From Bacteroidales bacterium Bact_20 (lineage in GTDB: Bacteria > Bacteroidota > Bacteroidia > Bacteroidales > DTU049), in contig LUZL01000171.1 of NCBI GenBank assembly GCA_001603615.1, positions 1 through 8,092 of the forward strand: DNA of 8,092 nucleotides, given 5' to 3'. This document shows positions 1 through 6,340 of this stretch, piece after piece. Every line of letters begins with the position of its first letter. The first letter of the stretch is position 1. The notes under the pieces were generated by a model, which was not told the DNA's origin, ran no database searches, and saw only the letters and a list, made by a program, of their open reading frames with translations. The position numbers were made by a program, and so were the translations under genes.

Positions 1-198
1 ATCTGATTCAGAAAATATTGGAATCCCGTCAGGATACAGTTTGCCTGCTAGCTCTGCTGGATATTTTCTATCATCAATATCTGGTATTTGTGCAGCTGTG
101 AAAGCGACAACATTATAACTCTCATTGTCTCTATAATAAACATTAAAATTGTGAAAATCACGTCCTGCCGCACCGAGGATCAATACATTTCTTTTCAT
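1..198 (-). CDS. N-terminal part of a GTPase / cyclic 2,3-diphosphoglycerate synthetase-like protein
   Basis: Only the first 66 codons are present, because the reading frame runs off the left edge of the window. The product starts MKRNVLILGAAGRDFHNFNV, a hydrophobic beta strand followed by a glycine-rich turn as in a Rossmann-type nucleotide fold. It continues with AAQIPDIDDRKYPAELAG and LYPDGIPIF. This pattern (GAAGRDFHNFN, then VVAFTA.QIP, then YP.ELAG..YP.GIPI) is one I recognise from bacterial proteins annotated as predicted GTPases or cyclic 2,3-diphosphoglycerate synthetases. The P-loop that would support nucleotide hydrolysis lies further along and is outside the window, so the reaction cannot be confirmed. 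The product should be cytoplasmic, as there is no signal peptide. The ATG at 198 is the natural start, with a strong -7 element 22 bases upstream. The 181-base gap to the MORN gene and this promoter argue for separate transcription. The family call is from memory of the motif pattern. Confidence 0.8.
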   Translation of the reverse strand, partial: MKRNVLILGAAGRDFHNFNVYYRDNESYNVVAFTAAQIPDIDDRKYPAELAGKLYPDGIPIFSESD

Positions 199-220
199 AA
201 ATATATATTTTTGCTTTTTG

Positions 221-228
221 CAAAAGTA
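221..228 (-). promoter_or_regulatory. Bacteroidota -7 promoter element for the GTPase-like gene
   Basis: Read on the minus strand this is TACTTTTG, an exact match to the Bacteroidota -7 consensus TAnnTTTG, followed by CAAAAAGC. It lies 22 bases before the ATG at 198, which implies a short A-rich leader. No clear TTTG -33 box is visible about 20 bases further upstream; the nearest is roughly 45 bases away. The same extended form (TAnTTTTG, a pyrimidine, then five or more A) occurs ahead of dsbD and prfA in this window, which raises confidence. Confidence 0.6.
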
Positions 229-280
229 GTTTATTTTTTTCATTAAAAAAAATAATATTCTATATAATAAACAAACTCTT

Positions 281-324
281 ATATAAAACTTAAAGTTTTA
301 TATTTATACTATTGAAAAGTATAA
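281..324 (-). terminator. two abutting AT-rich hairpins after the MORN gene (possible terminator)
   Basis: Positions 281-303 form a perfect inverted repeat with 11-base arms around one central base. As RNA this would be a 9-bp stem with a 5-base loop. Directly adjoining, 304-310 (TTATACT) and 318-324 (AGTATAA) form a perfect 7-bp stem with a 7-base loop. Both lie 56 to 99 bases past the MORN stop codon and before the promoter of the next gene, where the end of the dsbD-to-MORN transcript is expected. Neither stem is GC-rich and no clean U tract follows in the minus direction, so this is not a textbook intrinsic terminator. The symmetry is seen directly; the function is inferred. Confidence 0.3.
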
Positions 325-379
325 TTAGTCTAAAATTATGTGTTTGAATTATATGATTGATTGTTAAAGGCTACATTTG

Positions 380-2176
380 TTAAGGATTAGGTATTTGTTT
401 TTTTAGCAAATTACCATTACTATCAAAAAACATTTTTGCAATTATTTTGCCATTTTGATCATATAGAGTCCATTCTCCTACTTTAGCAGTATTTTTGTAA
501 TAACCTATAGTGGCTATTTGTCTATTAGGATGATATTCTACGAACTTACCATCAGGTAATCCATTGACAAAAAATTGTTCTCTTTCTATGCTACCATATC
601 TATTATAAAATTTCCATAGTCCTTCCTGTTTTTCATTTTTATACACTCCCTCAGATACAGGCTTACCTGTCTCACTGTATTCTATCCAATAGCCGTTTTT
701 TAATCCCATTTTATAATTACCCTCATATAATTTATTACCATTTTGTAAATAAAAAACATCAGAACCATTTTTTAAATTATCTTTATAATTAGTTTGATAT
801 TTTAATGATCCATTAGGATAATAACCTTTCCATAGTCCATCCATTAATCCATTTTTAAAATACCCTTCATGTTGTACTTTACCGTTTTCGTACCAACTAA
901 CCCAATATCCATCTTCTTTATCATTAGTGAAATTACCTTCTCTTTGTTTATTACCAGATTCATACCATGCTACCCATTTCCCCTCTCTTAGTCCATTTTT
1001 ATAATTGCCCTCTCTCCACTTTTCGCCAGTTTCGTAGTAATATGTCCAAAGTCCATCTGGTTTGTCATTAACAAACATACCTATACTGCCAAGTTTTCCA
1101 GTAGGATGATAAAATTTCCATAAACTATCATGTTTTTCATTTACGATTTTACCTTCCATTTCTAAAAATCCATTTTTATACCACCAGCGGCAGTATCCAT
1201 TTAGGCTATCATTTATATATAAACCTTCAAATTCTTTGTTCCCATTATCGTAATACGAGACTGCTTTTCCTTGACGTAGTCCATTATCATAATAAATACT
1301 ATCTTTTATGATTCCATTGATATGGTAGCTAAGGTATAAACCTTGCTTTTTACCAGCTAAATGGCTGTATTGCTCTTTAATATTGCCGTTTTCATACCAC
1401 GAATAGCATGGACCTGTATCTTGATTTTCTTCTTTTGCTAGTTTACCATTGGCATAATAGTATTTCCAAATACCAGCTTTTTGATCATCTTTATAAAATC
1501 CCTCAAGAGCTTTTTGTCCATTACCATGATATAACTCATATGGACCATCTTTTTTGCCATTTTTATATGTTATTTTAGAAATGAGAGTTCCCTGAGTAGT
1601 GTATGTTTTGTGCTCCCCATCCATCTGTCCATTTACTACATTCCATTCTTCTATTTTGTTACCTAATGAGTCATAAATAATCACTGGACCATTCTCGGGA
1701 CTAATAATTTTCCATAATTTACCATTATCGAAATAATATTCCCATTGTCCTATCATTTTCCCTTCAGAAAAATATTGTTTACTTTGGATATTGCCATTTT
1801 CATGATACAGTATCCATTGACCATCTGGTTTACGATTTTTTATCTGTCCAGTCAGTTTCAAAGAGTTTGGATATAGATAATAAGCTTTTATAGGACCATT
1901 TTCTTTTTCTTCTATAATATAGATGTCTCCATTAGGATAATATTGCTTCCATGTACCTATTTCTAATCCACTATTATCATATTCACCCTCCATAGAGAGC
2001 TGCCCATTGTGGTAGTAAAAAAACCATTTACCCACACGAGTGCTATCAGGTAATAGAATGGTTCCTTTTTCTTTTATTTGACCATCAGGGTAAGTAGTTA
2101 CTATTTTTGTTTTTTTCTGTGCAATAGCAGGATTCATTAATGCTATTAGCAAAAATATTAAAAAGTAAGAACGCAT
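380..2176 (-). CDS. secreted MORN-repeat protein (YwqK-family style), 598 aa
   Basis: The product has a Sec-type signal peptide (MRSYFLIFLLIALMNPAIAQ, probable cleavage after A19). After it comes an almost uninterrupted array of about 24 repeats from residue 27 to 594. The consensus is roughly xYYxNGxxxxEGxYxNGxxxGxW, the MORN_2 type found in proteins labelled toxin-antitoxin system YwqK family antitoxin. Repeats 12 to 24 (residues 283-594) are each exactly 24 residues. The N-terminal half is less regular (21 to 26 residues) and holds three variant repeats with NGP or TGP at residues 78-101, 147-169 and 239-259. The fold should be an elongated beta-hairpin solenoid in the periplasm or on the cell surface. 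No enzymatic domain, lipobox or sorting domain is visible. No toxin gene is adjacent, so the antitoxin label is probably only an inherited name. Related repeats elsewhere are proposed to bind lipids or proteins, but the role here is unknown. The gene lies 47 bases after htpX on the same strand, probably last in the dsbD operon. The start is a clear ATG before the signal peptide. Confidence 0.9.
   Translation of the reverse strand: MRSYFLIFLLIALMNPAIAQKKTKIVTTYPDGQIKEKGTILLPDSTRVGKWFFYYHNGQLSMEGEYDNSGLEIGTWKQYYPNGDIYIIEEKENGPIKAYYLYPNSLKLTGQIKNRKPDGQWILYHENGNIQSKQYFSEGKMIGQWEYYFDNGKLWKIISPENGPVIIYDSLGNKIEEWNVVNGQMDGEHKTYTTQGTLISKITYKNGKKDGPYELYHGNGQKALEGFYKDDQKAGIWKYYYANGKLAKEENQDTGPCYSWYENGNIKEQYSHLAGKKQGLYLSYHINGIIKDSIYYDNGLRQGKAVSYYDNGNKEFEGLYINDSLNGYCRWWYKNGFLEMEGKIVNEKHDSLWKFYHPTGKLGSIGMFVNDKPDGLWTYYYETGEKWREGNYKNGLREGKWVAWYESGNKQREGNFTNDKEDGYWVSWYENGKVQHEGYFKNGLMDGLWKGYYPNGSLKYQTNYKDNLKNGSDVFYLQNGNKLYEGNYKMGLKNGYWIEYSETGKPVSEGVYKNEKQEGLWKFYNRYGSIEREQFFVNGLPDGKFVEYHPNRQIATIGYYKNTAKVGEWTLYDQNGKIIAKMFFDSNGNLLKKQIPNP
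395..1330 (-). repeat. 13 tandem 72-bp units encoding 24-residue MORN repeats
   Basis: Residues 283-594 of the MORN protein divide into 13 consecutive units of exactly 24 residues with no insertion or deletion. Each begins with an aromatic pair near its start (YY, WY, FY or similar), then NG or TG, and most end with G-x-W or a close variant. The DNA copies are diverged: the similarity is at protein level, with conserved positions and variable surface positions. This indicates an old array kept by selection rather than a recent tandem expansion. Confidence 0.85.
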
Positions 2177-2200
2177 TTTTTATTACAAATGTAATAAAAA
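2177..2200 (-). promoter_or_regulatory. perfect hairpin touching the MORN gene start codon
   Basis: Bases 2177-2187 and 2190-2200 are perfect 11-base inverted repeats with a 2-base spacer. As RNA on the minus strand this gives a 10-bp stem (TTTTTATTAC with GTAATAAAAA) and a 4-base ATTT loop. The 3' arm ends immediately before the A of the ATG, so the hairpin occupies the place where a ribosome would dock. It also contains TACATTTG (2186-2193), a match to the -7 consensus TAnnTTTG. A promoter there would leave only a few leader bases. Possible roles are control of translation, an operator, or a weak terminator after htpX. The symmetry is certain; the role is inferred. Confidence 0.4.
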
Positions 2201-2223
2201 TTTCAAAAATAAATTAAGCAAAA

Positions 2224-3072
2224 TTAAAAAGCCATAGCTTCTAATTTTTCTATTCTTTTCTCTATAGGAGGGTGAGTAGAAAAGAGTGCTTGCAGACCAC
2301 CTTTTTTGAAAGGATTGATTATAAGCATATGAGTAGCAGATGGATTGATGTCTTGCTCTGTTGCTGGTTTAGCTTTAGCATAACTATTCATTTTTTTTAG
2401 AGCATTAGCTAGATACATAGGATTTCTCGCAAGTTTAGCACCTTTTTCATCGGCAGCATATTCTCTAGTACGTGAAATAGCTAATTGTATGATCATAGCT
2501 ATGATAGGCGTGAGTATAATCATTATTAGTGTAGCTAATAAATTACCTATTCCACCACCATTTCTATCTCCACCGAAAATATTAGCAAAATAAGCTAGGC
2601 GAGCAAGCATAGAAATAGCACTAGCTATAACAGCTGCCAACGAAGAAATAAGTATATCTCTATTTGTGATATGTGCTATTTCATGTGCGAGGACACCTTT
2701 GATTTCATTTTGATCTAATATATCTAGCAATCCTTTGGTGACAGCTACAGCACCATGCTTAGGACTACGCCCTGTAGCAAAAGCATTTGGTACATTAATA
2801 TTAGATATATATACTTTGGGTTTTGGGATACCAGCTTCTGCAGCTAATTCGTCTACTATTCTATGTAATTGTGGTGCTTCTGCTTCACTAACTTCTCTAG
2901 CTTTAAACATAGACAATGCTATTTTGTCAGAGTAAAAAAATGATATTCCATTCATTAGTAAAGCAATAAAAAATGCAATCATCATCCCACTTTCACCACC
3001 AATTAAAAAACCTACTCCCATAAACAGAGCAAACATTAAGCCTAATAAAAAAGCTGTTTTTACGTAATTCAT
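2224..3072 (-). CDS. htpX: HtpX-family membrane zinc metalloprotease
   Basis: HtpX is an inner-membrane M48 zinc protease that degrades damaged or misassembled membrane proteins. Numbering from the ATG at 3072 (282 residues), the sequence shows two N-terminal membrane helices (about 4-23 and 27-47). The zinc-binding motif HEIAH is at 130-134, with H130 and H134 as ligands and E131 catalytic. Two more hydrophobic segments follow (about 142-163 and 180-199). The third ligand is expected to be E204, in REYAADEKGAK. The C-terminal family signature STHPPIEKRIEKL starts at 265. The length is close to E. coli HtpX (about 293) and no key residue is missing. A TTG at 3093 could add seven residues (KTKKII-rich), but the ATG places the first helix as in other HtpX proteins and is preferred. 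The gene starts 50 bases after the pseudouridine synthase stop and has no obvious promoter, so it is probably in the dsbD operon. Confidence 0.93.
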   Translation of the reverse strand: MNYVKTAFLLGLMFALFMGVGFLIGGESGMMIAFFIALLMNGISFFYSDKIALSMFKAREVSEAEAPQLHRIVDELAAEAGIPKPKVYISNINVPNAFATGRSPKHGAVAVTKGLLDILDQNEIKGVLAHEIAHITNRDILISSLAAVIASAISMLARLAYFANIFGGDRNGGGIGNLLATLIMIILTPIIAMIIQLAISRTREYAADEKGAKLARNPMYLANALKKMNSYAKAKPATEQDINPSATHMLIINPFKKGGLQALFSTHPPIEKRIEKLEAMAF

Positions 3073-3122
3073 AATTATTTTTTTTGTTTTCAATTCTCAA
3101 AATATGTGCCAAATTTGGATTT

Positions 3123-4145
3123 TTAATTATAAGCAGTAGTATATGCTCTAAATTTTTCAATAAGTAAATGAAGATCTAAAGGTAAATCGCTATTGAAAAA
3201 AATCTCATCATTGGTAATAGGATGAATAAAGCCAAGAGTTTTAGCATGTAGAGCTTGACGAGGACATATTTTGAAAGCATTGGAAATAAACTGTTTAAAG
3301 TTACCACCTGAGTTCATATAAATTATGCTGTTGCCACCATAATCTTCGTCATTAAACAGTGGATGACCTATGGCTTTCATATGAGCGCGAATTTGATGTG
3401 TACGGCCAGTGAAAAGTTTACATTCTATAAGTGTTGCAAAGCCATAGCGTTCTATAACTTTATATTTAGTATGGCTATATTTACCATTATTTTCATTACT
3501 ACTTAGTGCCATAATTCTCCTATCTCTAGAATCACGAGACAGGTAACCAGTAATTTCTCCCTCGTTATCTTCTATATCCCCCCATACAACTGCGATATAT
3601 GTCCTATTGACAGTATGCTCAAAAAATTGTTTAGAAATAAATTGTTGCGCGAATTCATTCTTAGCTACCACTAGTAAGCCACTAGTATTTTTATCAATTC
3701 TATGTAATAAAAGAGGAAATTGATCCACCTTTAGTACATTCTGGAAATAATAAAGAAGCCCATTAAGTAGAGTACCAGAATAATTATTATAACCAGGATG
3801 TACAACGATACCTGCAGGTTTATTAATAACAATCACATCATCATCTTCATAAACAATAGATAAATCCATTGGTTCAGGTAAAACCTCACTAGGAGCGGGT
3901 GGATGAGGTAGCATCACACGAATTGTATCACCAGGCTTCACTTTGTAATTAGATTTCCTAGGTATGTCATTTACCAAAATACATCCTGCCTCTGCAGCAT
4001 TTTGTATCTTAGTTCTACTAATACTTTCTATCTTTTGAGTTAGAAATTTATCAATACGCATCAGAGATTGCCCAGGATCAACAACGAATTTATAATGTTC
4101 ATAAAATTCATCATTAAACTCTATTACTTCATTGTCTTCATTCAT
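3123..4145 (-). CDS. RluA/RluD-family pseudouridine synthase
   Basis: This 340-residue protein isomerises uridine to pseudouridine in RNA, most probably 23S rRNA, as RluD does in helix 69. An S4 RNA-binding domain begins at RIDKFL (30-35) and runs to about residue 80. The catalytic domain follows: INKPAGIVVHPG at about 107-118, the catalytic motif HRIDKNTSGLLV with D151 as nucleophile, RTYIAVV at 181-187, and the GRTHQIRAHM block at 247-256. The usual HRLD is HRID here, a conservative change. The size and domain order fit RluD or a close paralogue, but the exact target uridine cannot be read from sequence, so no gene symbol is given. The ATG at 4145 is preceded by an A/T-rich stretch with no Shine-Dalgarno, and the 36-base gap after dsbD implies co-transcription. 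Confidence 0.92.
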   Translation of the reverse strand: MNEDNEVIEFNDEFYEHYKFVVDPGQSLMRIDKFLTQKIESISRTKIQNAAEAGCILVNDIPRKSNYKVKPGDTIRVMLPHPPAPSEVLPEPMDLSIVYEDDDVIVINKPAGIVVHPGYNNYSGTLLNGLLYYFQNVLKVDQFPLLLHRIDKNTSGLLVVAKNEFAQQFISKQFFEHTVNRTYIAVVWGDIEDNEGEITGYLSRDSRDRRIMALSSNENNGKYSHTKYKVIERYGFATLIECKLFTGRTHQIRAHMKAIGHPLFNDEDYGGNSIIYMNSGGNFKQFISNAFKICPRQALHAKTLGFIHPITNDEIFFNSDLPLDLHLLIEKFRAYTTAYN

Positions 4146-4181
4146 ATATTGGTGAAAATCATTAAAAAATAAAAAATTTTT

Positions 4182-6203
4182 TTATCTATTAACAAGATAA
4201 TATGCTTCTAAACCCTCCTGTAGCCATTCTAAAAATGCATTGGGATTTTTGTTATATCCATATAACTCATTCAATATTCTGCCATTATGATCCATAATGA
4301 CATACATAGGTTGAGATTGTCTTTTCACTAAAGAATATTCTAAGAAACTCCATTTATCGCCAATAGTGCGAAGTTTAGTTTTAATATTACCATCATCAAT
4401 AGTAATAGCCTGCTCTACAGGTAGTAAAGTTTTGTCATCTACATATAGAGAAACTAATACAAAATTATTTTCTAAGAAATCTTTAACTTTAGGATCTGTC
4501 CATACACTAGCCTCCATTTCCCTACAATTAACACATCCATAACCGCTAAAATCAATTAAAATGGGCTTATTCACATTTCTAGCAAATTCAATTGCTGGCG
4601 TTAAATCTTTATAATTAGCTTTCACATGCTGATCATTCATATTAAAATCTTGAGTATAAATAGGTGGGAGGAAAGCTGAAACACCTTTTAATGGTGCTCC
4701 CCAAAGGCCAGGAATCAAATAAAAAGTAAATGCAAAAGAAGCTAAAGCCAAGAAAAATCTGATAACACTCAAATGTTGCTTCTTCTCTTCTCCTTTGAAT
4801 CTAATAACGTCTAGGAAATAAAGTCCCATAATGAAAGCTATACCTACCCATATCACGATAAATATTTCTCTATCTAAAATACCCCAATGACTAGCTAAAT
4901 CTGCTACAGATAAAAATTTAAATGCAAAAAATAACTCAATAAAACCTAATGTAACTTTCACAGTATTCATCCATCCACCAGATTTTGGTAGATTAGATAT
5001 CATTTGTGGGAAAAGAGCAAAAAGTGTAAAAGGTAATGCTAAAGCAATAGAAAAACCCAACATACCTATAAATGGGGCTAAATATCCTTCTGTGATCGCC
5101 TCTACCAGAAGAGTTCCTATTATAGGGCCTGTACAACTAAAAGAGACAAGCACTAAGGTAAAGGCCATAAAGAATATGCTCAATAATCCAGTAGCCCTTT
5201 CAGCTCTTCTATCCATAGCATTAACCCAGGAGCTAGGCAGAGTCAAATCAAAACCACCAAAAAAAGCAATAGCAAAAACTAGTAATAGTACAAAGAAAAA
5301 TAAGTTAAACCATGGATTGGTAGATAAAGCATTTAGTGCATTAGCACCGAAAATTATGGTAATCAATAATCCCAGAGTTACATAAATAATAATTATAGAG
5401 AGGCCATAGATAATAGCATCTTTTATTCCTTTCTTTTTATTTCTTTTAATAAAAAAACTAACTGTAAGTGGTATCATAGGCCAGACACAAGGGGTTACTA
5501 ATGCTACTAAACCACCTAAAAGTCCAGCAAAAAAAATACCCCAGAGAGATCTATTTGAATGTTTTGCTTCTGAACGTTCAACCAGATATTGAGCATTATA
5601 AGCTTGCATAGCTGAATCCAATGGATTGATACCAAATATTTTTGTATAAATAGATGTATCTACCTCTGTTGTTAATTTACTGGTATCAGCGTTAGTAAGT
5701 AAATTGTTTTGTTCATTAATATCATTATCACTATTAACGATGCTTGAGAGTTGAGGTTTATATAGAGATCCATCAATAGGTATTAGAAAATCTTTTTTTA
5801 CCATCACACACATACCATCATGCAAACATGCTTGTCCAGAATAATAAACTTCAATATTAAATGGCTCTGGTTTTAAAATTTTAATTTTTTGTGTAAAGGT
5901 AGCCTTGCCCTCAAAAAAAGTAGTAGTAGCTCCTAAATCAGGTTCATATTTAGATTTTGGTTTAGGAGATTCTGTAGTACTACCTATCAATTTATAAGCT
6001 GGATTTTTTTCAAAAATAAATTCTCCAGGTAGAGCACCTTTAGTTTTCAATGAATATAAGCACCATCCATCTTGTATGGAAACGTTAAAAATAATATTTG
6101 CTTCGTCATCAGAAATTTTTTTTACTTCATAACTCCAAGATGTAGGCTCCTGTGCAAATATAAAAATTGGAAATAAAAGTAACCAAATTATCTTTCTAAT
6201 CAT
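4182..6203 (-). CDS. dsbD: DsbD-type thiol:disulfide interchange protein
   Basis: DsbD carries electrons from cytoplasmic thioredoxin across the inner membrane to reduce periplasmic disulfides, serving disulfide isomerisation and often cytochrome c maturation. All three modules are present in 673 residues. After a signal peptide (to about residue 17), the N-terminal domain (18-145) has the pair C126 and C132 in ACLHDGMC, matching the E. coli alpha-domain C-x5-C spacing. A Ser/Asn/Thr-rich linker (about 148-215) leads to a polytopic membrane domain (about 220-505). It has C239 in VTPCVWPMIPL and C357 in SFSCTGP, the two redox cysteines inside the membrane. The C-terminal thioredoxin-like domain (about 525-673) has CVNC at 557-560 in DFSGYGCVNCREME. 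All six expected redox cysteines are therefore intact. An extra cysteine, C48 (GWCLYS), lies in the N-terminal domain. A -7 element 30 bases upstream makes this the likely first gene of a four-gene operon. Confidence 0.95.
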   Translation of the reverse strand: MIRKIIWLLLFPIFIFAQEPTSWSYEVKKISDDEANIIFNVSIQDGWCLYSLKTKGALPGEFIFEKNPAYKLIGSTTESPKPKSKYEPDLGATTTFFEGKATFTQKIKILKPEPFNIEVYYSGQACLHDGMCVMVKKDFLIPIDGSLYKPQLSSIVNSDNDINEQNNLLTNADTSKLTTEVDTSIYTKIFGINPLDSAMQAYNAQYLVERSEAKHSNRSLWGIFFAGLLGGLVALVTPCVWPMIPLTVSFFIKRNKKKGIKDAIIYGLSIIIIYVTLGLLITIIFGANALNALSTNPWFNLFFFVLLLVFAIAFFGGFDLTLPSSWVNAMDRRAERATGLLSIFFMAFTLVLVSFSCTGPIIGTLLVEAITEGYLAPFIGMLGFSIALALPFTLFALFPQMISNLPKSGGWMNTVKVTLGFIELFFAFKFLSVADLASHWGILDREIFIVIWVGIAFIMGLYFLDVIRFKGEEKKQHLSVIRFFLALASFAFTFYLIPGLWGAPLKGVSAFLPPIYTQDFNMNDQHVKANYKDLTPAIEFARNVNKPILIDFSGYGCVNCREMEASVWTDPKVKDFLENNFVLVSLYVDDKTLLPVEQAITIDDGNIKTKLRTIGDKWSFLEYSLVKRQSQPMYVIMDHNGRILNELYGYNKNPNAFLEWLQEGLEAYYLVNR

Positions 6204-6224
6204 ATTAAGAAAAAATTTTTAATT

Positions 6225-6241
6225 ATTTTTTTACAAAATTA
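6225..6241 (-). promoter_or_regulatory. putative promoter for the dsbD operon
   Basis: On the minus strand this reads TAATTTTGTAAAAAAAT. Its first eight bases match the Bacteroidota -7 consensus TAnnTTTG. It ends its TTTG 30 bases before the dsbD ATG. The same 17 bases occur on the plus strand ahead of prfA (7372-7388). No convincing TTTG -33 box is seen about 20 bases upstream. The 137-base gap that contains it separates dsbD from the DUF3078 gene and is otherwise plain A/T-rich sequence with no gene. Confidence 0.5.
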
Positions 6242-6340
6242 AAAAAACTCAGTAAATCATAATTAATTAAATATAAATAAAATCAAAATTTTTTAATATA
6301 TTTACAAGAATAAATCAAGTAATTCAATAACTTAGAAATA

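Noticed and set aside
199..379. A small gene or RNA gene in the 181-base gap
   Set aside because: Every open frame is very short, no tRNA-like cloverleaf is visible, and the region is explained by the promoter element and the two hairpins.
395..1330. The 72-bp periodicity as a CRISPR array or non-coding satellite
   Set aside because: The period is 24 codons in an open frame with protein-level conservation. The DNA copies are diverged and there are no identical short repeats with unique spacers.
380..2176. A toxin-antitoxin system, suggested by the YwqK-family antitoxin style of the repeats
   Set aside because: No toxin-like gene lies next to it, the protein is exported and far longer than a simple antitoxin, and the neighbours are core genes. 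The name reflects repeat similarity only.
2735..2935. A 66-codon open frame on the plus strand inside htpX
   Set aside because: It lies wholly antisense to the conserved htpX coding sequence, has no recognisable domain or start signal, and its composition is explained by the gene opposite.
3109..3118. A 10-base perfect palindrome, CCAAATTTGG, between the rluD-like gene and htpX
   Set aside because: It is short, has no second copy in the gaps I examined, and cannot form a stable hairpin. Chance is a sufficient explanation in AT-rich DNA.
4161..4184. An A-run followed by a T-run just upstream of the rluD-like gene, as a terminator after dsbD
   Set aside because: It is a simple A6/T7 tract with no GC pairs, and it overlaps the dsbD stop codon. 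Such tracts are common here and give no support for termination.
5092..5385. A 97-codon open frame on the plus strand inside dsbD
   Set aside because: It is antisense to the membrane domain of DsbD, whose residues are clearly conserved, and has no family resemblance or promoter. It is a shadow of the real gene.
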